From: Hypomesus transpacificus
Lineage: Eukaryota > Chordata > Actinopteri > Osmeriformes > Osmeridae
NCBI RefSeq assembly: GCF_021917145.1
Contig: NC_061062.1
Span: 15,198,711 to 15,262,710 of the forward strand
Direction of reading: 5' to 3'
DNA: 64,000 nucleotides
The stretch's first letter is position 1, and the number at the start of each line of letters is the position of its first letter. Positions 39,152-51,799 of the stretch are shown piece after piece. Position numbers and translations under genes: made by a program. A model generated the notes under the pieces. That model had not been told where the DNA came from. It did no database searches and saw nothing but the letters and a program-made list of their open reading frames with translations.

Positions 39152-42100
39152 GAGAGAGGGCGAGTGGGAGAAAAAGAGAAGGAGAAGGAGAAGGAGAGAG
39201 AGAGCAACACATTTACGTGTATACTGTACATAGAGAGGAACAAAACAGATGATGTGAGATCTGTGTTTTGAGCTGTACCTTCTCATGAGCTGCCACACCA
39301 GAGCCAGGGTGTGCATGGGGCTTCCCTCATTTAGATTTTCTCCTCCAATGCCCACAAGGGAAAAACGGGCCATCCCGCGGCCCAGATCCACAGCATAATT
39401 ACAGTTCTCCAACTGGGTCCGAAACACCCCAAAACATTTATTAATGTATTTATTCAATAAAAGATAGACAAGGTTTTAGAACATAGGGAGAATATAGCTC
39501 AGTGGTTTGAGCACTTGACCGCAGGTCATGTTCAAATCCCCCCTGTACTGTATGTTGCTTTGGATAAAAGCACCTGCATACATTATTGTCAATAATAATA
39601 GCACTTAGTGTGAGTCTTAGTGTGTGTATGTATGAGTGTGTATGAGTGAGTGTGTGAGTGTGTGTGTGTGTGTATTGTATATATAGACCTTCTTCATGTT
39701 AGTTCCAAGGGCAGGGTATGGGGGTCTGTTGACTTTCTTCCAGTCTACAGGAACATTCACTTTCTCATAAAGCTGCAAAATCACCAGTGCATCACACAGG
39801 TCACTGCAACACACACAGATAAACACATACAAGTGTGCACATGCATTAACATCAACACAACCTCCATCATAAGAATAGTCAGTCAGCAAAATAAACAGCC
39901 AGACAGCCAGACACCCAGACAGACAGATTACCAGTAAAGGCGGTTAACACGTGGAGAAACTCCCAGTGAGTTCATCCAGTTCCGGAAAGTTCTCTCCTCT
40001 CTGGACTCTCCTATAAGAGCACCATACCATCAATCAGACACTCTTCATTTCAAGGAATTATAGATTTAAGAGAATACCTTGTAAAGCAAATCATCTATTC
40101 TGTGTCTAAGTTAATCAAAGTATTTTATTGACCTTTTGCACAGATCACACAAGGTTTTTCTGGGCATTACAATTATTGTCTCTTAAAATTCCCTGCTACA
40201 TTTAACACTAAAACAAAAAGTTATAATATAAGCAAAACAAGATGTTCCTTTTTTTAACATACCGGTCTATATATACATGAGACATTAATGGACAAATGTG
40301 CAAACATGCAATTAGCAGAGCCACAGTGTAAACAGTTGGTTCAGTCCAAGAGGTACTAAAATTGTGTCAGAATATGTCAGTGTCATTCATGTGTCATTCA
40401 CAGTGTCTGGGAAGTAAAGTGACAAAAGCGGATGTGTAGCAGCAATGGTGGGAGGTGACTATTATCTGTGTGTTTGTTTGCGTGAGTGAGTGTGTGTGTT
40501 TCTAACCCTCTATCAGCGCTGTGTCAATGCCGTTGGTCTGTGTTGTCTGCAAGGCAGGGTACATGTTGAACAGGTTGGCCACGAACGCCATGTTGAGTTT
40601 GCTGTTGCCAGCAGTAACATCCTGGGCAGACACAAACTGCCTGCAGTCCAACCTGGCAGCCTGCTGCAACATGAGCTCAGCCCTGTGCTCGTAATCTCGC
40701 TCCTATGCAGACAAACACACACACATTGTGAACACAAAAACACATACGCAAAAGCATACACACCCGCAGAAAGGCTCGGCCAGTCCAGTTAGGTCTCGAC
40801 CATGACACACACATTTCTTTACAACATTTGAGATGAACACACATTGAGGCCGATCATGTCGATATCAATCTTCATCTCGTCATCTCCGTCTCCTTTAGGA
40901 GAGATCTGATCCAGCAGGTGGAAGTAGGCCCTGGAATCCTGCAGCGCAGAAACACTAGTGATTAAACCTGTGTGTGTCAATGTGTGTGTTTTTCCATGTG
41001 TGTTTGGGCACGTGTTTGCATATGTATGTGTGTGGCGTACTACCTTGATGTCGTCACTGAAGTTTTTGATTGTCTCAGTGCCGGCGTTGTCAAGGTGATA
41101 GTTGACCCAGCGCAGCAGTAGCTCCTCAGGAGACATGGACAGAAGGTGGTCAATCTCCTCCCCCTCTCCCAGCAGAACAATCAGAGCTGGGAAATGCAAA
41201 CCAGATCATTGCTGAGGCTTGCATAACTCATAATTTATTGTGTGAAACGTTGAACTAGATTGAACTAAATTGCACTAGGTTGTACTAGGTCACACTAGGT
41301 TATATGAGGTTAAAGGTGCACACTTACCTTCATTTCTGCTGATTTCAATGTCGGCAAACAAACCAATCTTGATGATCTGCCAAAGCAGTCCCAGAACCAA
41401 GTGGGGTTTCCCAGCCATCAGATCAGGAGCATCAATGTTTACAACAGTACAGCCTATAGCTGATGCTGAGTTCAGAGCCAGCACCAGATTCTCCTGCAGG
41501 TTGATGGAGAAAGGAAAAAATGTGAGTGAACGTGCAGGAAAAAGTGTGAGTATGTGAGTCTGTGAGTACATGAAGGAACATGTACTCACAGTCATGGTGA
41601 AGGTAGTCCGCTTCTTGGTGTTGATGACTCTTTCGTCAATGGTGTCTGGTTGAGAGAGATTTACCATCTTACTGAAGGAGAAAAAAGACAATAAACTCTC
41701 TTATCCAACAAATAATCCCACAGAGGCACAGACAGGGGTGCATGTGTGTGTGTGTGTGTCTGTGTGTGTTACCAGAGCAGGATGCCATCGCGGACGGAGG
41801 TGAACAGGTTGTCGTTCTCAGGGTTCATGGGGAGCAGATGCTTGCAGTCTTCATCCTTCTCCAGAGCCTTGTTTATCCAGTTAACAAACGCCACCTTCTC
41901 CTCATCTAGCACACACACACACTTTATCCCACTGTCATATATATTTGAATAAGATACTGATGTATTGTGTTCACTGGTCTGCTAGACTGGCACGCATCAT
42001 TTATCTCTCACTTCCTCTTGAACTTATTACCTGAGTAAGAGTGCTGGGTTCCCTCACTGGAGATGTTGGACGTTCCCCCAAATGAACAAATGCCATCTCT

Positions 42101-44822
42101 CCTTGTGATGGTCTTTCTGAACGTCTCACTTAACTGCTTACTCTTTAGTTCCTGGTAGATCTACAGTTAACACACAACAGTGAGTGTGCGTGTGTGTGCG
42201 CTTTAGTTTGTTTGTGTTTGAAATATAAAAATGTATATTCTTCCACCTTCCTAAAACTGTTTTTGTTTCCTTGTTTTGGAAGGATATGGGCATAAGACAC
42301 CTGTTCTCTTAACTGTCACTAAACTTGTGATCTGATCTCCCTTTCCTCCACAGAACCAGTATGATCTAAGGACATGAACAAACATTTACAGTATCTGCTG
42401 GATGTAAAATAATGTTTCAATACATCTTCATCTTTTAAGTTCTTTATGTTTCTGTTGTGTTGATGACTGACAATGATGACAGCACTATCAAAAGGGTGTA
42501 ATATACAGTGCCCTCCAAAAGTATTGGAACAGTGAGGCCAATTCCTTTATTTTTGCTGTAGACTGAAAACATTTGGGCTTGACATCAAACGATGAATGTG
42601 AAACCAGAGATCAACGTTTCAGCTTTTATTTCCAGGTATTTACATCAGGATCTGATGCACAAATTAGAAAATATCACCTTTTTGTTCGAACCCACCCATT
42701 TGTCACGTGAGCAAAAGTATTGGAACATGTGACTGACAGGTGTGTTTTGTTGCCCAGGTGTGTCCTATTACATACATTATTCAATCAATAAATACCACTG
42801 AATGTCTACAGTCAGGTTCAGATTGGGTAAGATAGGTTTTGTCTATGCAGACTGTATTCAGAGGTGAAAACAACATGAAAACCGGAGCGCTGTCTTTGGG
42901 TGAAAAACAAGCAATTGTGAGTCTTAGAGAAGATGGAAAATCAATCAGAGCCATTGCAGAAACATTGGCCATAGCCAGTACAACCATTTGGAATGTCCTG
43001 AAGAAGAAGAAAACTACTGGTGTACTAAGTAACAGACGTCGAACAGGTAGACCAAGGAAAACATCAGCAGTTGATGACAGAAACATTGTGAGAGCTGTAA
43101 AGAAAGACCCTAAAACAACTGTTAGTGAGATCAGCAACAACCTCCAGATGGCAGGAGTGAAGGTATCACTATCTACTGTTCGCAGAAGACTTCATGAACA
43201 AAAGTACAAGGGCTACACCAGAAGATGCAAACCACTCATTAGCAAGAAGAATAGGAAGGCCAGGCTGGAATTTGCCAAAAAGTACAGAGATGAACCTCAA
43301 AAATTCTGGGACAAAGTTTTATAGACTGATGAGACAAAGATTAACTTTTACCAAAGTGATGGAAAGGCTAAAGTTTGGAGAAAGAAAGGAACTGCTCATG
43401 ATCCCAAACACACAAGCTCATCTGTGAAACACGGTGGAGGTAATGTCATGGCTTGGGCTTGCATGGCTTCTTCTAGGACGGGCTCATTAATCTTCATTGA
43501 GGATGTAACACATGATGGCAGCAGCAAAATGAACTCGGAAGTCTACAGAAACATTTTGTTTGCCAATTTAAGGAAAGATGCAACCAAACTGATTGGCAGA
43601 GCCTTCATCATGCAGCAAGATAACGACCCAAAACACACTGCCAAAACAACAAAGGAGTTCATCAGGGGCAAGAAATGGAAGGTATTAGACTGGCCAAGTC
43701 AATCTCCAGACTTAAACCCTATAGAGCATGCATTTTACCTGCTTAAGAGGAGACTGAAGGGAGGAACCCCACAAAACAAACAACAACTGAAAGAGGCTGC
43801 AGTGAAAGCCTGGGAAAGCATCAAAAAGGAAGAATGCAAAAGTTTGGTGACGTCAATGGGTCACAGACTTGCTGCAGTTATTGAAAGCAAAGGATTTGCA
43901 ACTAAATATTAAGTCTTATTCACTTAAATATGTTTTAAGTATATCTGTTCCAATACTTTTGCTCACATGACAAATGGGTGGATTCAAACAAAATGTGATA
44001 TTTTCTTAGTTGTGCATCAGATCCTGATGTAAATACCTGGAAATAAAAGCTGAAACGTTGATCTCTGGTCTCACGTTCATTATTTGATGTCAAGCCCAAA
44101 TGTTTTCAGTCTACAGCAAAAATAAAGGAATTCGCCTCACTGTTCCAATACTTTTGGAGGGCACTGTATGTGTGTGTTTGTGTGAGTGTCTCTTACCGAT
44201 ACAAACTCCTCAAAGCTGATTTTCTCATCTTTGTTGGTATCTCCAGCGATGAATATTTCTACTATCTCTCTGATCTTAAATCCAGGTAGAGAGAAGCTGG
44301 CTTCTCTAAACAGCTCCTCCAACTCAAAGTAACTCACATGTCCACTATTGTCAATGTCTGCAAACACACACGTGCACAACCACACACGCACACGTGTACA
44401 TAGAAACCCAGAAATGTAAAGACGGTGAAATAATCAATGAATTTAGCCAATTTGAAGTAAGGGTCGATGGGATGAAATTGTGTGTGCACATGGGATAAAA
44501 TTGTGTGTGTGTTTTTTTGATTGTATGTTCTGCTAAATTAATGCATTGCATTAATTACATTACAAGAAGAAAAAAAAGAGGGCTCTATGAGTGAAGAAAC
44601 GGGGTTATCTTGAAGCCTAACCATGACTCAAGCTGTGTCAGCTGCTGACACTGTAGGTTACCAGGAAAAACCTTTGCCTAAGATAAAGGCTTTGTGATTA
44701 GACATAAACGTTCCAACATCAGTTAATGTGTGTATGTGTGTGTTGCACTGACCAATCCTGTTGAAAGCTTCTCTAAGATCTTCCAAGTCCTCTCGGGAAA
44801 TCTGAGTTATCCTGTTGTCCAT
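38241..44822 (-). CDS. pls1: Plastin-1 (I-plastin, fimbrin), actin-bundling protein
   Basis: Plastin-1 cross-links actin filaments in microvilli and hair-cell stereocilia under calcium control. There are 15 coding exons: 44822-44753, 44357-44197, 42160-42031, 41905-41773, 41671-41590, 41493-41328, 41186-41044, 40938-40843, 40702-40507, 40010-39932, 39803-39689, 39412-39279, 38969-38846, 38737-38604, 38379-38241. Phases agree throughout and give 633 residues (human 629). Two EF-hands come first (loops [12 protein letters not shown] and [12 protein letters not shown]), then four calponin-homology domains in two actin-binding modules, with [51 protein letters not shown] and CNYAVDLG. The C-terminus is [20 protein letters not shown] plus ADR. 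Being next to atr favours pls1 over lcp1 or pls3. A Tc1 element sits in intron 2. The start is the ATG at 44822, just after an exon acceptor, so a 5' UTR exon lies upstream. Confidence 0.96.
38400..38490. repeat. GA-rich microsatellite in the last pls1 intron
   Basis: gagagagagggggg tract directly before the final pls1 exon in gene direction. Confidence 0.8.
38985..39205. repeat. Polypurine tract in pls1 intron 12
   Basis: gagaggagaaga and gagagagaga runs of about 220 bp between pls1 coding exons 12 and 13. Confidence 0.85.
39489..39585 (+). repeat. tRNA-derived SINE with L2-like tail
   Basis: tagctcagtgg (A box) and tgttcaaatcc (B box) are spaced as in a tRNA gene and are followed by gttgctttggataaaagcac, the tail shared with the L2-like LINEs at 32490 and 57440. 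Such sharing lets a SINE borrow LINE machinery. It is not a functional tRNA gene because the acceptor stem does not close. It lies in a pls1 intron. Confidence 0.7.
42506..44166 (+). mobile_element. Near-intact Tc1-like transposon, copy 2 (1661 bp), one nonsense codon
   Basis: Same length and about 99.5% the same sequence as copy 1 at 21607-23267; by eye I found about seven single-base differences. TA flanks both ends (42504-42505, 44167-44168). The frame runs from ATG 42875 to TAA 43910-43912 and is broken only by TAG at 43322-43324, where copy 1 has TGG. At the site of copy 1's stop, this copy has TAC. The terminal IR/DR structure is intact. It sits in pls1 intron 2, opposite to transcription, 30 bp from the donor of exon 2. 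Confidence 0.96.
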
Positions 44823-44960
44823 GTTGGCCACTACCTATTCCTGAAAACAGATGCATACACCAACCAACATTTTACACTGTTAAATAATGATGCACGCATT
44901 GACGACACAACAACAACACAAAGAGCAAAAGATGCTTTGAAAATAATTTTACAGACAACT

Positions 44961-45167
44961 GTGTCAGAACGTTTGGAACAGAAGATAAGGGCTGAGGGCA
45001 TTCAAGAACACAATCTCTTATGACCTTAGTTCTAGACGGGTTCGTTTGTGACAAACAAGAGCAAGCTAGTGGAGTAAATGGAGGGCATATTAAATGTATG
45101 TGACAGATAAGAGATTGTGTTCTGGAATGCCCTCAGCTCATATCTTCTGTTCCAAAGGTTTTGACAC
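44961..45167. repeat. 61-bp inverted repeat pair with 85-bp spacer
   Basis: The left arm 44961-45021 (gtgtcagaacgtttggaaca, gaagataagggctgagggca, cacaatctcttat) and the right arm 45107-45167 are reverse complements with few mismatches. It lies just upstream of the pls1 start codon, probably in the 5' UTR intron. It could be a foldback element or a structured RNA stem. Confidence 0.75.
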
Positions 45168-46455
45168 AACGCCAACCAACAAGGAAACCAAAATAATCAG
45201 TCCGATGAAATAATAGAAGACAGATTACTAAAACAATTAAAAAACACATCTCAAAGAGCATAGTAACACACACATTCCTGTACATCAAGCTTATTTGACT
45301 CTTGCACTTCCTCATTACAATACCTTCATATAATCCTGTGCAGTACTGTAAATCTTCCTTGTCCTGCTGAATCCAGAGTTTGTCCAACAATGGGGCTCTG
45401 ACTGGGGGTCAGCTCAGCTGGGCTGGGGGAAAGGTGGAGATCTGGGCCAGGCTGGGAGGTTGAGGGAGATTCTGCGTAGACAGGACTGAGGCTTCCTGGG
45501 TCTCTCCGAAAGGGCTGTAGGTCTGGCTGTCTTTCTCAAACAGACCTTGACCCTGATGAATCCTAGGACAGGCGTGGCTCCTCAGCCTACGAGTTAACAT
45601 TTAACACTTGTCACAGCTGTGTCATCTTGTTTGTGGCATTATGTCCGCACACAAGCACATGCACGCACACACAGACACACACCAAACACACAGACATAGA
45701 CACTGCGGCTCAACAGGTGTTTTATGTTTCTAGACATGTTTAAAACATGAGACTTGACTCCCCCCCACCCCTGCCATCTGTTAGAAAAAAACAATGTAAC
45801 CTGATGCAGAACCAGGTACAACCCTTACATGAAACAGCCCCACTCTACTGCCGCAAATAAATATTTTTTACAGCCACAGCCTTAAGCTGTTTTGGTTTTG
45901 TAAATGTATGCCACATTCTCTGCTACCAATATAAAAAGTGAGATTGATTCGTGGTAGGAGAGATTTCAGGGCAAAGGCTGCTTTCATGTTTGCATTATTG
46001 TTACAGTAGATATTGAGTGTGAGACAAGGACAGAGAGATGCTGTGGAAGTCAGATTTGATCTACTTCGGAATGCCCAGATAGAAAGAGGTAGCTGTTATA
46101 TATAAAACAGTAATAATGAGACTGTTAAATTGTGTTAACCTGCTTTATAATTTTGATATTGCTATTGGTATTACTTGAATTTACCTAGCACTGTGTGGTG
46201 TGGAATTATCTAGCTTGTTCTAAGTAAACTTGAGCAGCTGTTTTAAAAATCAAATTTAAGGTGCTTTAAACAAGCATACTTTAGGGTAGTAGAGAAAATA
46301 ATTCAGGAGTTGTCTTTACCTGTCATCTATAGTTTCGTTGTAAGGATCAACGTGTTCTCAAAAGGTTATACAGTGGATGGATTTTTGCTCAATTAAAGCA
46401 TTATTTTACTAGTTGCTCCGATTTATGTAGAAAGAGAGTGGAGTAAGTAGCTTAC

Positions 46456-46560
46456 CGTCACTCACGGGCTGGCTGAGAACACCTCGCCTCCAGGGCTGGT
46501 CAGGGGGGTAGCAGGAGGGCTGGACCCAGCAAAGAGACCTGTTAGCTGGGCATCAGGCCC
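46456..46560 (-). other. pls1: Possible pls1 5' UTR exon
   Basis: On the minus strand, GAGGTGTTCTCAGCCAGCCC followed by GTGAGTGACG leads into a GTAAGC donor (exon end 46456). The pls1 ATG exon begins with an acceptor (TAG before TGGCCAACATG), so a non-coding exon is needed somewhere upstream and this is the best candidate I see. No transcript evidence. Confidence 0.3.
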
Positions 46561-48180
46561 AGTGTTGTCACCTTGTTCCCTTTCCTCCTTCAATCTCCTA
46601 CAGATCTCTTTCCACCTGTTCCCTCTCCTGTTCACCTCTCCTGAAGATCACATACACTCCTCAAACCCACATTCTGGATCAGAAACTCTCTTCAGCTGCC
46701 TTCACAAACTGTAATGACACACAGACTCCTATAAGCCACTGTTTATGCACCCCTGCAGAGTGTCCATTTGTATGTTCAGGTCTACATCTTTCCCTCAACA
46801 CAGCTCTCTCTTTGACACCTGATCAGTCTAGTTTCACTCCCAGGGCTCTCTGGGCCTCTCCAGTTACCCTCTGACCCCAACTACAGGTCTGGGATCGGTG
46901 ATCTTTCTGCAGGCCACACTGTGACAGAGGAGGATTTGGCTGCATAGACTGAATCTGGAACAGTAGCTGAGGTCACCACAAATGCTGGTCTGAGACTGTT
47001 CTCATAGCCTCCTTCATTATTCACGCACACGCACACACACAAAATGCATTCATAATGATCTACTGTTTAATTTCGGCCTACCTTGAAACAAGCAATGCTT
47101 TATGATGGTAGCACAACCCCTCTGATCCATCCATTAATACTGTGAGAGATTTAAGACTGTGATTGAGAAAGTGGGGAGGGGCATTCAGCAGAGGCTTGAA
47201 AACAAGGTTAGAGGAGGAAGGAAGGGGAAGAAGGGGGATGCACAGGGTTAATTAGAAAAAGAGAAAAATAGGTGAAGCGTGGAACACATGGAAGCGTGCA
47301 TAACTCCAACATTTCTAAATATGTCACACTATTTCAATTGGTCATGTGGTTTTAACATTTCACACATTTTACACATTTCCCTTGACATTCCTTGATGGTC
47401 ATTATCCTTGGGCTGAGGTAGATTTGCGCAAGGCACAAGGCACACTACACTCACATCACCACATAAGGAGCCATCTAATACTATTTTCTGCTGGTTTACA
47501 ACACAGAAGTCTGTAATGCTGTGCTGATCCTTCACTTTCCAGCCCTGACCTGTGGCTACTTCTGCTTAAACTGACATGATGCATCTCGGACCACTGATTT
47601 GGAACTCTAAAAATCAACATCCATCCATTTCATTTGTTGTTGTTTTGCCTTAGTTGATTTTGACAACTGTAGCTGTCCCAAATGTCAGGTATTCATCCAT
47701 CCCTGAGCAATCAACATCTTTAAAAAAATTCCATTATCAACCTTTGTGAATCAACCACAATGGTGATGATGTCCATCATTACAGTTTGCTACACTATACA
47801 TGGAATAAAAACAGGTCAGTTAAACTAAAGAATCTTACGGATTTTTTTTATTCAGAAAATGTAATTGAAAAAACTTTCAGTTTACTCCTTCACTCAAATG
47901 CAACTGTCGAATCCTATGAATACAATAAAATCAAGTAAAAAAATGTAAATCAACTTTTTAAGCAAAAACATTTTGACAAAACTATAAATAACTTGACATG
48001 ACAAAGGATTACATCTAATGCTAATGCTAATGCCATACTGTATGGATGCGGTCAAAAACAGTAACGCTGGTGTATCGTAACAGTGGTCCCCCACGTGCAC
48101 ATTTAATTAGAGAGAAAGAAATGGGGGGCGGGGCGGTAGGGCTGAATAAAGGGGGAGTGTATCTGTCGCCGATCACATGA
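46561..48180. other. Intergenic between pls1 and gyg1
   Basis: These genes are divergent. I see no exon, clear repeat family or RNA gene. Short open frames (such as 47329-47535) lack homology or coding character. Confidence 0.5.
48123..48160 (+). promoter_or_regulatory. gyg1: GC-box candidate of the gyg1 promoter
   Basis: ggggggcggggcggtagggc about 150 bp upstream of the gyg1 ATG fits an Sp1-type GC box. Transcription start not known. Confidence 0.4.
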
Positions 48181-48283
48181 TCCAGAATATATGTCAGGGA
48201 CTACATTCTGTTCTTGTTTGCTAGTTGCCTCCTAGTTTAGCATTCGCTGCCTCAACCTCCTTAACACAGACCGAACACGGACC

Positions 48284-51200
48284 ATGGCTGGTAAGCCAGG
48301 CAGACACACTGCCAGTTTATGACACCCTATTCATCGCTTCGAAATCATTCCAATATTTTGGCCTCGCACGTTTTCCGCTAAACGTGTCTTGGATAATTAT
48401 GTCGCCGATTATATAACAGTTAACAGACGCCCTGCGATTTTTTTTTACACCTATTAGGGACTATGCAGGAAGAACGTCGTGTTCTATCTTTTGATGGAGT
48501 CGCTGCATCAGGTCTGTGCGTGCGTACGTGCGTCTGATGGCCTTGTAGCTCGGACTCGGAGGTTATCATAGCATGCATGTGGGCTATACAATGGTTTGTT
48601 AGTCTAGTTGTCTAGTTGGTTTCAAGTGTGTGCAGTAAGCTTGGCCGTGGAATGTATTTTATTTTAATCGTATGGTGGCAATGTTGACTGTAGCCTACTG
48701 CAGTTACTGAACCTCAAGTTGGTCAATCCTCATGATGGTGACAGACTGACTCTCCCTTCCTCCAAACGATTCCCGTAGCAGGTTGATTAATTCCCCCCCA
48801 AAAGAAAAAACAGAACAAAATGCAACTATTCACGTGGCATGTTAATTGGCGGTTCGAGTGGATGACGCGATGGTTGGGCTACCTGTCCATTTCCTCGACT
48901 GTGGTCGTGGGTTGAATGAGTTTGGTAGAGTAAAGGCATGAATGAAAGTCAGACTCTTAGTGGATTTTAGTGGTATTGGACTTGTGTTAGGATAGGGGTT
49001 GTCTGACTTGTGTTGGCTTAATGCAGATTTATAGGGTCCCCAGCCTAAACATCTGCATATAGGCTGGTGGGGTATTTGCGGTTAATGTGAAGCCAATTAC
49101 CTTTGGGTGTTTGTTTTTTTTCGTCTCCATTCAGGCGAGGCATTCGTGACGCTGGCCACCAACGACAACTATGCCAAAGGTGCAATGGTTCTTGGCAGGT
49201 CACTGCGCAACCACAACACAACCAAGAAGCTGGTTGCCCTGATAGGACTACAAGTAGCAGAGCCCTGCCGGTAACACACCTACACCTTAGTCATCCAATC
49301 CACAACCTACCCACTCATGCCAACTGTCTAGGTAACGTGTGTGTGTGTGTGTGTGTGTGTAGCACTGTGCTGAGTTCGCTCTATGACGAGGTGTGTGTGG
49401 TGGACATTCTGGATTCGGGCGATGCCGCTCACCTGGCCATGATGAAGAGGCCTGACCTGGGTGTGACCTTCACCAAGCTACACTGCTGGACCCTGACGCG
49501 CTACAGCAAGTGTGTGTTCATGGATGCTGACACTATGGTGAGTACACACTGCAGCAAGTGTCTGTTATTATTGTAAACTAAAAAAATAACCAAAAGGAAC
49601 ATGGAAAATGAGGTTTCACGTATTTTACTTGATTACTCATGCATGTTTTGTTTGGGCCCTCAGGTGTTGTCGAACATTGATGAGCTGTTTGAGAGGGAGG
49701 AACTGTCGGCAGCGCCTGACCCTGGTTGGCCGGACTGCTTTAACTCTGGAGTGTTTGTGTTTAAACCGTCCAATGAAACGTACAACAAGCTACTCGCCCT
49801 CTGCACGGAGACCGGCAGCTTTGACGGTGAGTGGTGTCATACTGTCCTCCTCCTTCTCCTCTCCCATACCTTCTCTTTGGCTGCAGCCAGTATCACAGCA
49901 ACCTTTTGAGAGGCACTTAATGGTTGCTGTAGGGTTGTTTCCAAGGGTTCCCAAATGGTGGAATGCGGTGCCCCCCCCCCCCCCCCCCCCCCCCCATGTG
50001 TTTTATATAGGGGTGTCTATAAGGGCTATGAACAAAATGCCCTCTTGTGGAAGCCAAATGCCAGCCAATCTGATTAGTTCTGGTGGCAAGCCTGGGTTGC
50101 TGATTCGCTTCTATAATCTCCTCACAGAAAACCATTCCTTACCTCGTTCTCTGCTCCCCTCCTCCTGTTCTCCTGTACTCCTCCACTCCTCTCTACTTTG
50201 TTCCCTCCTACTCCTCCTACTTTTCTCAGGTTCTTTCCTCTTTATCCTACTCTCCTTCACTCCTCCAGGGGCCCTAAAGCAGGTCCCATAAGGCTGAACT
50301 TGAGATGTTGTCATGGAAGGGTCCAGGTCTTCATATCTCGTCCACTCCTGCCCTGAGATACAAGGCCAAGTTAGGGGGGGGGGTCTTATCTCAACTCTAT
50401 GCTTACCCCTGCCCTTTGAGCTGTTGTGCGTAGAGGCGTGTGTACTTGTGCAACGGTGTCCCATATATTGAGTGCTTGCGCCATGCGACGTGAACTATGC
50501 TGCTATGGAGTGCTCCCCCCCCCCACTAACAGGGACAGTTTTAGTTTAACAATTTAGCTGCCCTGCAAAGTCTGCTACAATAAGTTTCCGTGTGTTAGAT
50601 GGTATGCGTCTGTTTGTGTCCAGGTGGAGACCAGGGGGTTCTCAACAGCTACTTCAACACCTGGGCGACAGCAGACATCTCCAAACACCTTCCATTCATC
50701 TACAACCTCAGCAGCATCGCCATTTACTCCTATCTACCGGCCTTCAAACAGTCAGTACACACACACCTTTTCCAGTCATAACAAGGGCTCAAGAGTATAG
50801 CCCTATTGAGCTTCTTGGCGATCATGAGAAATATTGGTGTAGAACACGTGTGCTTGAATACTTTGTGAGAAATTGACCCAAGGTCAGTTGGGGGGGGGGG
50901 GGGGGGGGGGGGGGGGTGTATGGTGTTGAGTTGAAGTGCAGCAGCAGCTGGGTCAGAAGCGCTGCTACCGGAGAACAGACTGTCAACCCCAAAATAGAGC
51001 AGCTGCACTGAGCCTTATTTACTTTTGCTAATACTAGCCCAGTGCAATGCACACAGTTAACCATATGTTTGAAACGCTGATTGTCAACCATGTGTGTACA
51101 GGTACGGGCGCGACGCCAAGGTGGTCCACTTCCTGGGGAAAGTGAAGCCGTGGAACTACTCGTACAACCCCCAGAGTGGCCAGGTCAAAGGGCATTCTCT

Positions 51201-51799
51201 GCCCTCTGACCTCCGCCAGGTGCACCCTGATTACCTGACCTTGTGGTGGGAACTTTATACCAACTCTGTGCTGCCTGCGCTACGACAGGCCTATGGCCCA
51301 ACTGCCTTCAATACCGGCTGCGTTGAGGTAGGCATGTGTGTAGGTCGCAGATAACGCCATATAGCGTAACACGGAAGTTTTAGTTGGTGTAACTTTCGAA
51401 ATTGCTCACTTGTCTGTGGAACAGGAGGTTGCTAAGCAGCAGGGTTGTGAAACTATCCGTGGTTGGCCAACTACCTGAGGGAGGGGTTTGGTCTACCTTA
51501 CTTTCTGGAGGGAGGGCTGATTGAGGTTTTGAAAATGACTGACTTTCATCCACCCAAGGGACAACCCATTAATACTGGACCTCTCCCACTTCTCCCCTCG
51601 CTTGTGCCCTCTCCCCCCAACCCTCCTACAGGAGGAGGTGTCAAAGGCAGCGGGGGAGCTTTCAGCCCCTGCTCCCCTTCATCCCCCCCAAGTCTCATCT
51701 GAGGAGAGGAAGCAGAGATGGGAGGCAGGCCAGGCTGACTACATGGGCGCAGACTCATTTGACAACATTGAGCGCAAACTGGACTCCTTCCTCAAGTAG
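48284..51799 (+). CDS. gyg1: Glycogenin-1, self-glucosylating primer of glycogen synthesis
   Basis: Glycogenin transfers glucose from UDP-glucose to its own tyrosine and so makes the primer that glycogen synthase extends in the cytosol. There are seven exons: 48284-48290, 49135-49270, 49363-49537, 49664-49826, 50624-50750, 51102-51327, 51632-51799. Phases agree and give 333 residues, like the short vertebrate form. The first exon holds only MA and one base. Visible features: [20 protein letters not shown] at the start of the GT8 fold, the metal-binding DAD (Asp102, Asp104) in [24 protein letters not shown], the acceptor Tyr195 in [25 protein letters not shown], and the C-terminal glycogen-synthase binding segment [20 protein letters not shown]. 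The acceptor of exon 3 is embedded in a (GT)n run. It is convergent with hltf. Confidence 0.97.
49970..49994. repeat. Poly-C tract in gyg1 intron 4
   Basis: About 25 consecutive C. A matching poly-G run of about 28 lies in intron 5 near 50890-50917. Such runs are often assembly-uncertain. Confidence 0.9.
50890..50917. repeat. Poly-G tract in gyg1 intron 5
   Basis: About 28 G in a row; possible G-quadruplex former and a likely length-error site. Confidence 0.9.

Noticed and set aside
39489..39560. Possible tRNA gene
   Set aside because: A and B boxes are present but the acceptor stem does not pair and an L2-like tail follows; a SINE explains it.
38241..44822. Assignment to lcp1 or pls3 instead of pls1
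   Set aside because: The three plastins are similar, but the C-terminus and the position next to atr favour pls1.
45409..45600. 63-codon minus frame upstream of pls1
   Set aside because: No similarity to the plastin N-terminus, no fitting splice sites, and the real pls1 ATG with EF-hands starts at 44822.
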